From assembly GCF_947242115.1 (NCBI RefSeq), contig NC_074723.1, forward strand, positions 12,839,001-12,903,000: DNA of 64,000 bases. The letters run 5' to 3'. Under the pieces are notes generated by a model. That model had not been told where the DNA came from, did not search any database, and saw only the letters and a list, made by a program, of their open reading frames with translations. Shown here one piece after another: positions 1-29,095 of this stretch. A program made the position numbers and the translations under genes. Source of the stretch: Biomphalaria glabrata. Its lineage: Eukaryota; Mollusca; Gastropoda; Planorbidae. Numbering within the stretch: position 1 is the stretch's first letter; each line of letters begins with the position of its first letter.

Positions 1-290
1 ATTGAATTCGTGATACTTTTCCTTGAAGGAATGTCTTTGCAAGCCTGGGGACCTTGTAAGATTGCCATAACGTTTTATTTATTTATTTTTTGTCAGTTGT
101 TAGCAGGTCATCGTGGGGCCTAATTGCCGTTGTGGTCATGTTTCTAATCTCTTTGTATGTGATACTTAGGATCCTTCTGTAGCATCTCAATTCCATTGCT
201 AGGATCCTCCTCTCTAGCTTTGCAGTTAGCGTCCAAGATTCGCAAGCATATATAAATGTGGCCATGACCAAGGAGCGCATCTGATTTTAT
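1..290 (-). mobile_element. LINE fragment, C-terminal part of a non-LTR retrotransposon ORF2
   Basis: Read on the minus strand, positions 280 to 83 encode a peptide with the pattern YACESWTL..ERRI.A.E.RCYRRIL, a signature of the region after the reverse transcriptase in many animal non-LTR retrotransposons. Recognisable but degraded similarity continues to the left edge. The same signature recurs at 36935-37129. It is a decayed piece, cut by the window edge, and no intact domain remains. Confidence 0.7.
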
Positions 291-469
291 ATATATTGCT
301 AGAGCGTGATTTTATATTATTATTTTTATCACTATACCTACTTATTACTAACATTATGTCGGAGGTTAAAATGTAGAAAACAAAAGAGCCTAATAACTTA
401 TTAATTGAAGTCACTGTTCTCGGCAAAATTTGATTTTTTAACAAATGTTCATAGAATTAACCAACCATT

Positions 470-925
470 ATTTTATTTATTTATTTATTTGATCAATTTA
501 TTTGTAATTGTCCCAAAGAGTTCAGTCAAAGATTTTTAGAATCCTGGACCCGTGGAAGCTTCCTTTCATCGGCCTATCTGCACAACTGTTCTGCGTGGAA
601 GGTACTCAAGCAGATGTAATGTGTTACATCCTATTAACGATGGCTCTCGGGTTAGAGGCGAAGGCAGAGTACACCAAGGAAACTCTTGTATATTCCTTAT
701 CTGGACCACGTTAGCCGTGCGGATGTCTACCATAAATCGGCCCCTTGAGGAACGATGTGTGGATAGTGACATGGTTGTTGGGGCTTTCTTCTCTCCCCAC
801 CAGTGCAATTTTGTCCGTCCTTTAACACCTTTAACTTGGGTTCTGTTTTGCTTCCTTTTTGGCCTAATAGTCTCCTCTAACGGCTGTGAAACATTGCCTG
901 GGCCCCAGGAGGACTGACCAACCTG
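470..925 (-). repeat. Possible retroelement remnant with (AAAT)n tail
   Basis: A block clearly richer in G+C than its surroundings ends at 470-490 in TTATTTATTTATTT, which on the minus strand is an AAAT-type tail as left by LINE or SINE insertion. The short ORFs inside (552-917 on +, 566-808 on -) match no family I recognise. The call rests only on composition and the tail. Confidence 0.3.
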
Positions 926-1489
926 AAAATGTAGAAAATATCATAGAACCCAGATTAAATTTTTTTTTAAAATGTCCTTTTAATTAAATAACTAAGCGAT
1001 AACTTGTTTGTATAATGGACCTCATTCACCAATCGTAAACAAACAACACTGAGCCACGTGATTCTCTATCTCTGCTATACAAATTACGATCTAATTTTAA
1101 TCAAGAATGGTTATCACGTGAAAGTTTTTATTTCGTTGTTTTATCAATATTATCACGTGACCGTTCGTTTTGGTGGATGCGGTCCATTCTAAGCTCTCTT
1201 ACAGTGTACAATGCAACAATGTCTTATTTAAAATGTAATACTTGTACAGCTTTTCCTAAGAGATACTGCAATGTCAAAAGCCTTTGTCGTTTCTAGACGA
1301 CCAACTATTTTTTTTTTCATTACAATTTTGACTTCGTAGTTTCTTGAGTAAAATTTGAAATTATTTCAAGACAATGAAAAATATTTAACTAAACGAAACA
1401 AATCCTATTTAAGGAATGGGGACACTTTTGCAGCAGTTTTTTTTTTTTTTCAAGCCGGATACTAGATTTTAGTCCATGAACCCAATTAA
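926..1489. other. AT-rich intergenic stretch with three CACGTG boxes
   Basis: No coding region is supported. Three palindromic E-boxes CACGTG lie at 1055-1060, 1115-1120 and 1154-1159; the last two are embedded in TCACGTGA. The rest is AT-rich with poly-T runs near 1310 and 1440. Confidence 0.4.
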
Positions 1490-2160
1490 CTAGGATATCT
1501 TAATGTGACTACGCAAACGACCAACGGCCGAAACCTTTTCTGAGAAGATTACTTTGAAACCCTGTCGCATTACTGTCGAATTAGCAATCATTTCACTAGT
1601 CTCGCGTACCAGGATCCCAATTAAAAAACCGCAGACTGCCATTGACCCTGAACCTAGGGTCAGTCGTGAAGAACAGCGTGTTGTGACACCCTGGCCACGC
1701 CTCGAGTAGTCTCGCCAAGCGATTAGTGTCTGAAAAGTGGAGGTGGCGGAGGTGGTGTCTCTGACCTATTGACCTCTTTTAGTACCCGCGGCAACTGGTT
1801 GTGACCATCGTGACCTCTTTCTGCCTGGCATTCGACTCAAAAAGCCCCCCGTAATCGCATTTCATTTACAGATAGGGAGTCGAGGGCGGTATGGAGGGGT
1901 CAAGCACCCGCTCTGAGTATCTCCGCGGTGTACGATAACGGCGAAAGAGGACAGCGCTGCGTCAGCATAAATAGCAGGACTGACCCTGGTGTCCGCGAGG
2001 AGGGTTGTTATCGAAATAACGTGTCTTATCTCCTCGCTGGACGATGTTGTGGACCGTGGCTTACAGCGGTCAGGCCCCGACTGATAAAAAAGACAAGCGT
2101 GCAGATATAATTTGTCACGGTAAAGGACTTTACCCCTTTTCCAACGCACACTATAGCCTA
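1490..2160. other. Unexplained GC-rich segment
   Basis: About 670 bases with far more C+G and CpG than the flanks. It includes an inverted motif GACCCT..AGGGTC near 1655. Overlapping short ORFs (1862-2179 on -, 1928-2110 on +) give peptides without recognisable domains. It could be an upstream promoter or noncoding exon, or a repeat of a family I do not know. Confidence 0.3.
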
Positions 2161-2263
2161 AACACGAGCACACACACACACAGATAGTTTTCCTATGACC
2201 AAACGATGTGTGATTGTGTTTGCATTTTCTGGGATTTTTCGCCCGATGATAACATGCCTTTTC

Positions 2264-2616
2264 CAGAGGCGGCCTTAAGAGGTGCCTAGATGGGCTCCGC
2301 TTTAGGAGATTCCCTTGTCACCTTCAGCTTTGGAAACCAGACCAGATTTCATAAACGAGGAATTGCTTCTCAATATTTTGGAAGTCTTTCGCGGCATCTA
2401 TATTATACCAATGAACATGAAAGCTCTTAGTTTTGAAATTCCGTATTGCCAATAACTACGTAAGGTACTATGTTTTATAACAACACCGCCTACAGCATTA
2501 GAGGCAGACGAGCCCGTTAGCGTGATGTGGAACGGTATATATTGTCTACGTTTACTGCCCCCGGGCCCGCGTAAGACACTCGCCCGCTGCCTCGCGCACT
2601 GCTAAGGCCGCCTCTG
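2264..2616. mobile_element. Non-autonomous hAT-type MITE
   Basis: The element starts CAGAGGCGGCCTTA and ends TAAGGCCGCCTCTG, a perfect 14-bp terminal inverted repeat. It is flanked by the 8-mers GCCTTTTC (2256-2263) and GTCTTTTT (2617-2624), which agree at six of eight positions. An 8-bp target duplication with CAG..CTG ends is typical of hAT transposons. At 353 bp with no ORF it is non-autonomous; the eroded duplication suggests an old insertion. Confidence 0.8.
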
Positions 2617-2624
2617 GTCTTTTT

Positions 2625-3910
2625 GTTTCACGAAGTAGGCCTACTGAGATCTAGATGTACCGGTAGGCTGTAGCTAATCATGGCTAGATGAAGTCTTTTT
2701 TCTTTTTTCAGTAAATAATTGAGAAAAATAAAAGGTGACCAATGAAGATTGTCAGAAAACGATCTCCTGACTAAATACTAGGTAGCCAAAGCCTTTAGGA
2801 TTTGTTCAACTCTCAATTTCTACCAATCCTAACTTAGCAGATATCTCAATGCACAAGACGAATGACTGAAGAGAAAAAGAAAATCTAATAGAATGTACTG
2901 AGTCTATCGGCTTTTCAAAGCGAAAAACACAAATACATAGATTTACTGCTGCAGGGGTGAACGACTGTATGGAAAATACAATAATCATGCATAGGTGTAC
3001 CCTGAGGGACTAAGTAAAACAAAGGACGTTTTGGGCCCCCCGCAGTGTACACATATGCATGATTATTTTATTTTCAAAGCATAGATCGGACTTCAGGGCC
3101 CTCTTAGAGTTCACAGGAAATGAGCTTGTGCTCATCACAAAGGAGAAGCCTTTCTAGATAGAGGCCATCAGAATGCACCCATATATGCATTCCACAATAA
3201 TGCAAAATGTATGCCATTGTATTAATGCAAGTTGAACACGATCCTTCTAAAAATCTATCTTCATTTATATAATAAAAAAAAAAACTGTATTGGCTATTAC
3301 ATTAAAAAGGAACGTTACTTTGTCGAATACATGCATGGCGTCTTTGTCCTAGAAGTCATAAATACTGTTTGTAAGGACAGTGTCAAGTAACCCGTTCCAT
3401 TGTACTGGGAAAGAAAGAGAAATTCTTGTGTATCAGTTCTTGAATAGGAACGAAACAAACCTTGATCGAATATGCAGTAGTCAGCCTAAGTATCGATCCA
3501 CCTTTTCAGACGTCTCCTTGCTACCCCCCCCCCCCATCCTTCTCTCTCTCGCCTCCACCAAAGTCTAATGTGAACTACTATTCAGGGTTCCAGACTAGAA
3601 CGGTTTCGTGTGATGTCATTATTTTTAGCCGCTGCCCCCACGTCTGGAAATCTATCGAGCCCACCCCATTTCCTCTCCCCTCTTCTAACTGAAACACTTC
3701 GCTAAATAAGTGCCTTAAGTTTAAATATAGTGATGATATTGATAATACAATTTAAAAAAAAAAGCGAACAGATATCTAGGCTTACTTGCAACGTCATAAA
3801 AAATGATCAGTGGTTCTCAACCATTTGATTTTCAAGCCCTGATGTCGAGGTATACATGTTATGTCCCAGTCGTGAACCAAGGGTATTTCTTTTGGCTTTA
3901 TATATGTCAT
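2625..3910. other. Intergenic flank of SKI with a dispersed duplication
   Basis: No gene is supported. A segment at about 3160-3310 is clearly related to 4400-4560 (shared stretches such as TCAGAATGCA, TGCATTYCACAATAAT and GAACACGATCNTTCTAAAAA), so it is one copy of an unidentified repeat. A 15-bp motif CAGTGGTTCTCAACC at 3808-3822 resembles a hAT terminus, but no partner end is evident. Confidence 0.4.
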
Positions 3911-3918
3911 TGGTGACA

Positions 3919-4287
3919 GGGGCGGACTGGGTGTCAAACTCGGTCCGGGCATTTCTATATCATCCGGCCCATAAATTGTATATTATATGATGGGCATCCG
4001 TTTCTATGTATACCTGTCCTCCAAATCATTATGTTAAGATTGATAATATATCGATAACTATACACATGAATACAGTGAATATAAATAGGTCGCTCAGAGG
4101 GCCCCTTTTGTAAGAGAATACTATAAAACACTTAATTAAGTGCGTGTCTTAGAAACATCCATGTGGCCCTTATTTTATAAAATACAGAGGTAATTAAAAA
4201 AAAAGATGATTAATATGATCCTACCGGCCCAGTTAGGTACCGGCCCACCGTGCATTTGCCCGAATGCCAATATAGCCAGTCCGCCCC
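3919..4287. mobile_element. Non-autonomous hAT-type MITE with perfect 8-bp target duplication
   Basis: The element begins GGGGCGGACTGG and ends CCAGTCCGCCCC (12-bp perfect inverted termini). Subterminal CCGGCCCA motifs occur in both halves. It is flanked on both sides by TGGTGACA (3911-3918 and 4288-4295). It is 369 bp with an AT-rich, non-coding interior. The 8-bp duplication supports a hAT-type transposase acting in trans. Confidence 0.85.
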
Positions 4288-4295
4288 TGGTGACA

Positions 4296-5384
4296 GTTAA
4301 TAAATGTATACAACATTTTAAAAACAAAATTTGATCTATTTTAAACAGAATACTGTTCTTCAAGATTTCACATTGCATGCTTGCAAAGTGAGAAACCATG
4401 GAGCTATCAGAATGCAACCATAATTAAAATCTGCATTTCACAATAATGTACACATTTATGTCATTGTATTAAAATTAGTGCAAGCTGAACACGATCATTC
4501 TAAAAACTAACTTCATTTATATAAAACAAAAACATGTATTGTCGGTTAGATTAATAGGGAAAGCAAATAGGCATATACTATAGCAAGAAATTTCCAATAG
4601 ACAATTTAATAAAGTATTTATAAAGGTTGTATTTATTAATTATTATGAACTGTAGGCGCGACGGATGCAAAACTCCAAACTTTCACAAATATTCGAACAA
4701 GAGAAAACAAAATCCAAGCCATATTCTGCTATCATGACTGCAATGTTTAGGATTTGGCTTTCATCAAAGGTTCGATGTTCGATTATTGAAATCTGTTAAC
4801 AAGTAGATTTCATATTTATTTGCAATAGCTTTATGCAAGTTATTTGTGCTTTTGTTCCGTCTCGTTCTCTATAGATCTAGATGTCTGGGTTTATATTAAA
4901 AGGGGTAGATCTAGACTATATAAATATTTTGCATATTCGATTATTATTTCTTCAATGAATATTGACAAACTTCGTGTGAATTAATATACATGTAGACCTA
5001 GATCTTAGAAAGTCAGGGTGCTAGATCTAGCACGATTACACTATGCAAACGTAATGCCGGTTATGCTTTGACTTTAATCTAAATCTAGTAGATCTAGTGC
5101 TGTGATGTGCGTGTTAAAATCTAGGATCATCACCGAAATAAATGTAGGCTAGATCTAAATGTAAGAAGCAGACGTGCCATTGAAATGACCTTTTACCTCT
5201 CATACGCACTGGTAGGCTGTTAAAAGTCGCAATGTTATTTATTGTGGTTTTTCTAGTCTGACACGATTGTGGGCTCCCCACCCCCTTCTGTTTCCCCACC
5301 ATGACATGGCTCGAGGTCAGCTATTGCGTGTTTAGGCTGCCAGTCGGGTCTGCAATTCTCGTTGAACAGACTGGTCTATTCATC
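4296..5384. other. Upstream flank of SKI, rich in AGATCT/TCTAGA motifs
   Basis: No coding region is supported. The stretch holds the second copy of the dispersed repeat (about 4400-4560) and, from 4870 to 5160, many overlapping palindromic words such as AGATCTAG and CTAGATCT, a compositional feature repeated across the window. Confidence 0.4.
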
Positions 5385-5480
5385 GCGCGACACACAACAC
5401 ACAAACAGCCCGCTGCAGACGTCGAGACGTCAGTGGTGACGTCAGAGGCGAGACAGTTTTACTTTGATCAGCCGCCATAA
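5385..5480 (+). promoter_or_regulatory. Putative SKI promoter core with clustered CRE/ATF-like sites
   Basis: Within an AT-rich flank, this short stretch is CpG-containing and holds GACGTC at 5418-5423 and 5426-5431 and a full consensus CRE, TGACGTCA, at 5437-5444. It is followed by GCCGCCATAAC at about 5471, which resembles a reverse-complement YY1 site. It lies about 0.73 kb upstream of the SKI start codon on the same strand. CREB/ATF binding is inferred from motif identity only; the transcription start is not located. Confidence 0.45.
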
Positions 5481-6172
5481 CAAAAATAGCACTGCATAAT
5501 CATCAAATCGTTAGTTGTGTATGTGTGTGATTAGAACAACTATTTTAAATTTTTAGTTTAATATTTCATTTAATAATAATATTCTCAATGTTATTTTCTT
5601 GGAATTAATTCAGAAAGTTGCGACTTTTACTTGAATTAATTATTTCTTTGTTGTAGCGGGAGGATATCAATACACCAGACGAACTAAGTTGTTTACTTAT
5701 CGATGTCGGTTTGTTTCGTCAAAATAACACAATTTTACAGTTTTGAACTTTGTATTATTGATTTGTAGCTTCGTAATAATTAATTCTGTTAATTATTTTG
5801 AGTGAGGAGTAAATTTTATGAAACAAAGCTTTCGAAAATCTGATCGGGAAATTATACCGTAAACGAAGGAGGAAAGCCGTCTGACGGAACAGCCAAATAT
5901 TTTACAGTCTCGCCAAGTCGCGATTCCCTTCTCCTTATCTCCAACTCACCCCTCTAAAACTCACTGTCGATTCAGTCCAAATTCTGCATTCGTCGAGTTG
6001 CGGCACTTGACGCCGCTCTTCGTTATTATGGATTGTACTGTTACTAGTGTTACCGTGTAAGTGTTCAAACATTGTGCATTTTGGATTTATATAGTGATTC
6101 TCTTTAGACGATAATAGATCTAATATTTAATAGATCTAGGTATATCTATTTGTTACCAAATGAAAAGGATTC

Positions 6173-22707
<16,535 letters not shown>

Positions 22708-25700
22708 TAACCCAAACTGTCTCTCACATCTTGCGTGGTTCATTTAAAAATATCCTATATCTGTTCTGCAGCTGAGGATGGAAAGGAGAGTTAATCCTCT
22801 GATAAGAACCACAACTCTGTGTCTTCTGAAGCAAGTGTCTGTCATGGATGCTTCATTTAAGCTGTACATTAAAACCTGCATTGATATTTTCTGTTTGTAT
22901 AAATTAATTGAGCACTCAGAGATGTCTAGAGATGCCAAGTGTCATTTGTGATTCTTTTTTATCCAAGTCATTTGTTGATTGATCTCTGTTCAAAAACAAG
23001 ACTATATTAAACAATTATTAGTTTTAAAAAAAATATAAAAAAAAATTACAAAGAAACATTGATTCAAATGTTACTGACTTTATAAAGATGGCTGTGGGTT
23101 TTTGAATAGATTTTTTGTTTTATTCCTTTGACAAAAGAATATTTTGTATCTGGTTGTTGTACAGAGAATATAATATCTTAACTGTTGTGGTGACGTTAGC
23201 ACATTGTATTTTGTAAATATTTTATATAAATATCTCTCTTAATATACACAGAGTACATTTGTGTTGACAAATTTGTGATTTTTTGTCTCATCAAAGGCAG
23301 AGTGCTCTGTGGTCTCCCCTAATGTTTAGAACAAAATTCAGTTACAGTAAAAAAATATCTTAAGTTTTGTATTCACTGTGAATGGCCCTCCCACATGTCA
23401 TTATATTATGCTGCCATAACCCTTGTATTAAGTCTCCACTTGAAAGTTCAGTTCTCATGTCTGTCTCAAAGTAAGGAAAGTCTGAACTGAGCTAGAAGGG
23501 GGTGTTTACATCTAGTCATTAAATATTGTGATTTTTTTTTTTACTTGTTACTTTCTTTTAAATGTGTGTTTGTGTTTTTTTTTTATCTGAAATGAAATGA
23601 AGTCCTGAAAATTGAGAGACAAATAAAAGAGTTTACCCTGTAATTAGACTAATGCAAGTCATTCAACTTGCTGCAATGACTATTTTATATTTGTTTGCAC
23701 ATCATGGATCCATGTTATTTACTTCCATTTTGGCTTGGAGCTACACATGGGAAATCATCAGCAGAGTCAAATAATTCTTTTATCTCAAAAATACCTTTTT
23801 CTTTTTGGAAGAGAAGGGAATTTCAATACACATTTTACAATATGGCACAAAGTTATTTATCTTTAAGAAGAAAAAAACTCAACATTTGTTTTAGTTTCAA
23901 TCTGGTAGCCCAAAAAAGGAATAAATGGATTTTTTAAATATTTTTTTTATATAATTTGTGACCTAACAGCTGTACAGCTGAAAGGTAAATGTAATATTTT
24001 TAAAAAATCATGAAGTGGATTTCCTCAAATTATTGAGAACAAAAAAAAAAATGAATTGTTGACTTTATCTAAACAATGTTTCAAATTTCATGTATATAGG
24101 TTAGTTTCTGATATGTTCATTTAAAAAATCATTGTTTTATTTGAATTTTTACTTTTTTTTTTTTTTTTAATATTTATTTTAAGCATTTTACTTTTAGTCT
24201 AAGATTTGTGTATGGTTGCATTTAATTTGCATAGACTATCAAATACTTTGTGTAGAGCTTCAATACTCACCATCTTTAAAGTGTTTCTATTTCATTGAGT
24301 TTGTATCATACAAATGAAAGCAAATGGCATGTTCTATGTTTTGTTCTGGGCAGACTAAATGGTTCATTTATTGTTCATTCAGGTTCTACAAAAGAAATGT
24401 ATTGTTTTAAACTAATATAGAAAGACATGTTTCTAATTCGGTTCCTACTGATCATAGGGCTTGTGCAGTTGGTAGAAAACATTGACTGTCAGGTTATACA
24501 AGATAAGTATTTTATGCTGAATGATCAAAAAAATAAAAGCAGTCTTTACAGAGGCAAGTGCTTTAGGTGACCATCAGCCTGTTCTTTGGATTTGGGTTTG
24601 AGACTTTCAGGCTTGCAATTAAAGAGTTGAAGCTTTTTTATACTTGAAAATGGACAATATTGGGTTTTCTTTAATTGGAAATAAATTGTATGTAGAGAGT
24701 GACTCTGATTGAAGGCAGGATCCTAGTTTTCTATTCCTAGTTTTGTTCCTGTCTACTGTTGTACTTGTTTTTTTTTTTTTTTTTTATCTCTTGTTGCTGC
24801 TGTACTAGTTGGCATTTGTTAATAGGGCCACTGATGACCACATATACCTCACACAAGGAGAGTCTGTCACTTTTGCTTACATTTCCTGTGGGCAGAGACA
24901 AGATTCTTTCTATATATAATAATAATAATACTATACACACTTTTTGTCTCTATTTTGCTTAGATCAAGGGGTCTTGTTTTAGCTAAAGGGCAAGTGTTCA
25001 TAGTGTTCAAGGTGTGCTTCAGCAGAGTTTCTTGAATAGATTGGACTAACTACTATTTATTGATTGCATAATACCTGTAAGTTGTATTAGTTTGGATAGA
25101 ACACTTATCTAAGTAGAGCCAGGAATACATTGACTTTGCTCCTGCAGTTTACTTTTGCTTTTAGGCAATATTGTTTGTGGCGATTGAATTCTTGGGAGGA
25201 GTGCACATTGTCCAGTGAACAACAAACTATTGACGCTTACAAAGAATCTGACAAATAATTGAGCCAATAATATTAGACACTTTCTTGGGTGGCAATGCTT
25301 TGTAACTACTTTGTGTAGTAAAGGAATGAAATTTTTTGTTTCTATTTGTGTGCTGTCTGTTAATACTTGTTTGATAATAATCACCATTTAAAGCAGCATG
25401 TCAATCCTAACATTGATAGTTGTCTTGTTTACACTTGCATTGTATGTGCGCTTCTTCTAATGTGTCCTAATCATTGGGATATACATTAAGTCCTAGGTTA
25501 CTTTCACATTTCTGTACATTGGAATGTAACTGGCCTCACCCCTCCTTACCCATTCTTTCTTGTATAGTTTGTAAATAAAGAACTACTTAAACCTTATAGT
25601 GTCACCGCTTCATATGTCTATCACTTTTCCAGTATTTTGATGGTGGGTTAGAATCAATCTATAGTTGTGCTAAGTAGTCCAAGTCTATGTGATAGGAGTG

Positions 25701-28200
25701 TCAGTCATCACTACCACCACATAACCACCACTCCTGTGTTAAGTTTTTTTATTTGATGCATGGCAGCATTCACCTTTGAAATATATTTATATATATATAT
25801 ATATAGGTAGGTATATTCTAAACATTTCTAGCCAAGTGTAAGAGTTAGTGCTGCTTAGTGTATTTGTAGAATGTTGTATAGGTACTGCATGCTGGAGACT
25901 TTGCTGCCCTTCTGCTCCATGTGTTGTGTTGGACACACAGTAGGAGATAGAACTCTATTGGCCAGTATGGTATATACTCAACCAAAAAATGGCATTCATT
26001 CATCCTGTATAAACCATCAAAATCTTCCAAGATTTAAACTTTCTTTTTTTTTGTTGTTGTTTGTTTGACTCATTCATTGTTGTGTATTTATAACACAAAT
26101 ATCTTGAAAAAAAAAAACCAACTAATCTGTCATGTAATTGCTGGTTGATAACTTGGCAGTGTGGACAGAAAGAGATGCAAGTTGGAGTTATAGGGCATGT
26201 GGAGTATGTGGCTCAAACTGTCTAATGTGTGTTTGAAAGTCAATGAAATGTTTGTGTGCAATACATGGTGATGTCTGGTCAGCTGTTTTGGACTTGTATA
26301 TTTTATACATACAGTTTGTTTGAGTTGACACGATAGTTAGTCTATGTATTTCAACTAGTGTATTGTGCTACTTGCCAGTTTCTTGTCACTCCCACATTTC
26401 ATGACATTAGCTTTAACTAGTGTTACCTTGGAGGATTTCTTTTTTTTTTTTTGAGTACCTGTCTTCCCCCCTCCACTTGTTATAGGTACACTTGGAGTTA
26501 GGATAAGTTGAAATGCCCTACTTGATCAAAGTTGTTTCATGGATTCTATTTGGAACGGAAAATGTTTGTGTGTGTAAGAGGTTGGTCACTGAAATGATTT
26601 GAATAAACTGCCTTGTTTTTCAATGTGTAGACAATGACAACAGAACAAAACCAACACAAATCTTGTCATATAGTGTATCAGTCGTTTCTTATTGATCTAG
26701 TTCTAGCTCTATATATCTAGTGTGTGTGTATGGATGTCTTAAGTCTATCCTGTAAAGGTTGTTGAAGGATAGAGCTGTCTAATTATTTGTATATATTTGG
26801 TAAAAAAAATAATTTTTGTGGCTTGTTTTAAATCTCCTCCATATTGATTGCAGCAAACATTTTCATTTAGTGCCATAGCAGCCGGTGGATTTGTATGTGT
26901 CTCTTGGTTGTGGAAAGGTAAATTTGTGTTGTTTTTTTACAGGAGTATTACATTTTAAGAAAAGGGGGATCCACAGGGCTGTCTTAACTGAATGATGTGA
27001 CATGCCTTGTACATAGGTGACTATACAGGCTGCTAGTATTGTAAAGTCAAGACATATTTGTTGCTTTGTGGATAGTGCCATGTTGGTCCACATTCTAATG
27101 ATTGAATCCCAGACTGTTTCAAAACTTTACCTTTCTGAAACAGTAAAATCACATAGTAGAATTAACTATGTAAGACACAAACCCTTGGGATATGCATAGG
27201 AAAGTTTGTTTTCTTTTGTTTAAAGGATGTAGTTTATTAGATATGTATATCTGTCCAGTTGTTTTGCTACGTGACTCCTATTGAATGTTTCTATTTTCTT
27301 ATGGTCAGTCTGATCCAGTTGATTCTACCTTTAAGTGTTGTACCTTAGTGTCTGTCAGTTTTGAAGTCTCTCTTGGCTTGTTTTTTTGTGTGTGTTTCAA
27401 TTGATATTGAGTTGAGTAGCAATGTACTGTTTCAAACAAATATTTTTCAAGTTTGTCTTTATTTTTTAGTTAGGTGTCTGGTTCTATTCAAGTCCCTCTT
27501 TTAGAATTAAGAAATTGTATTTTGTTGCATTTAAATCATTAGAAAATGCTAATTAGCATGGTATCCATGCTGAGTTTGGTCTCCCCTTATAGTGGATAGG
27601 ATGGGATTTGTGTGTGTGTGTGTGTGCCATGACAGCCTTGTGTTGAATCACATGACAAAAGTTTTTTTTTTTTTTAATGATGAAATCTGTGATATGCTGT
27701 AGGCCACCCCCACAATACATTTCACCATGTGATATGACATACTACACTGGCCAGAAGTTGACTGGCCTGACCTATATCTGGAAGTGCAAGTAGAACAGAA
27801 GCCACTAGTTGGTGTGGCTCCCCCTCCTGGTGATGTATAGGAGACACTGTATAACAATGCTTTCTCTAGTTTGTGAACATTTTGTTCTGTTGTGAACACC
27901 CACATTGTGGCTTGAACCATGTGTATCATTGAAATAAGCACAAGTTGTACAGTTTCTTTTAATGATATTTACATTTTTAGTTTTTTTCCCCCTCTTTTTG
28001 TCACATGGTGAAGTCTATTTACTACATAACTGAGACAAGAATTTAGCCAGTGTTTTAATACCTGATTCCCACACATATTTTTTCAATGATGCATTTTTTT
28101 TACCTAGGTTATTATTATTTTTTTTGGTGAGCAAAAACAATGTGTTTGATTTGTTTCATTATTCTGTTGTTGGCTCTTTGTTAAATAAATATTTCATTAT
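22708..28200 (+). other. SKI 3'UTR and following intergenic sequence
   Basis: No coding region is supported; the scattered 60-100-codon ORFs on both strands lack family features. AATAAA signals on + occur at about 23622, 24535, 25576 and 28187, so the 3'UTR could be 0.9 to 5.5 kb long. T-rich tracts and repeated TGTTTGTG-type words are consistent with a long UTR, but the end cannot be fixed without transcripts. Confidence 0.5.
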
Positions 28201-28614
28201 GCATAGACTGATGGAATCTTGCTTTTATATTTGAGTATTTTAGTGTGCTGAAACATCTCAAGTAATAAGTTTTTTCTATATTACCAAGTAAATCTTTTAT
28301 GTACATTTTGATATGTACATTTTGATTTGGAAGAATTTGGAAAAAGCTCACATATTACACAATTGAAAAAAACAACTAATCAGTATCAATAGGAGGTCAA
28401 AACATGTTATTTATTTTCAAATAGTTGGAAGAACAACTCTCCACTGAGAAATATAAAAAAACGCAGAGTATACACAAAAAACTATTTTAAAAAATTATCA
28501 TAAAATTTGCATCAATCACCAATCACATTTGCATAAAAAAATAGTTTAGGTTAAAAAAAAAAGAAATGTGTATACTTATACTTCCAACATTCAATTAAAT
28601 ATAGCATATTAACA

Positions 28615-28895
28615 ATACATCAACAACACATGTTCCGGAAGCTCAAAATTGGAACCAGTGAAATCTGCCCATGTGGAGTATCACCAGAAAATGCCGACCA
28701 CGTCCTCCAAAACTGCTCTCTCTACCAAGAGGCCCGTATAAGACATTGGCCCCAAATCACCCCAATAGAAAGAAAACTATATGGAGAGCTCCCTGATTTG
28801 GAAACCACTGCGCAGTTCATCTCATGTATTGGTCTAGTCATATGAACACTCCAACATAACAATGAGAACGATGAAGAAGAAGAAGAAGAAGAATA
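28615..28895 (+). mobile_element. LINE 3'-end fragment with (GAA)n tail
   Basis: The frame 28630-28845 encodes CPCGVSPENADHVLQNCSLY followed by QEARIRHWP, the Cys/His motif at the C-terminus of many LINE ORF2 proteins, then a stop. It ends in GATGAAGAAGAAGAAGAAG at about 28868-28892. A related copy lies on - at about 61690-61850. Confidence 0.75.
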
Positions 28896-29044
28896 CATCA
28901 ACATAGTAGTAGTCTTATTATGAAAGACAAGTTGCATTGATTAAAAGTTGTGTTAAATAATGTAGAAATATCTGAAATCAATGAAGCTCATTGGATGCTT
29001 TTAGAGAAACACACTGGGCACCAACAAAATGAAACTAAATTTTG

Positions 29045-29095
29045 TTATAGATCAAAAGGTCTGAAAGGGAAACTTTACTTACTTTATGCAGACCC
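29045..29095 (+). repeat. SINE 3'-end fragment
   Basis: ATCAAAAGGTCTGAAAGGGA plus AACTTTACTT matches the 3' end of the SINE at 43870-44158. It falls within the probable caspase 3'UTR. Confidence 0.5.

Noticed and set aside
3808-3822. CAGTGGTTCTCAACC, a third SPIN-like terminus
   Set aside because: No matching second terminus or 8-bp duplication is evident nearby; could be a decayed remnant or chance.
23695-23937. 80-codon ORF downstream of SKI
   Set aside because: Lies in the probable 3'UTR, low-complexity AT-rich composition, no homology signature.
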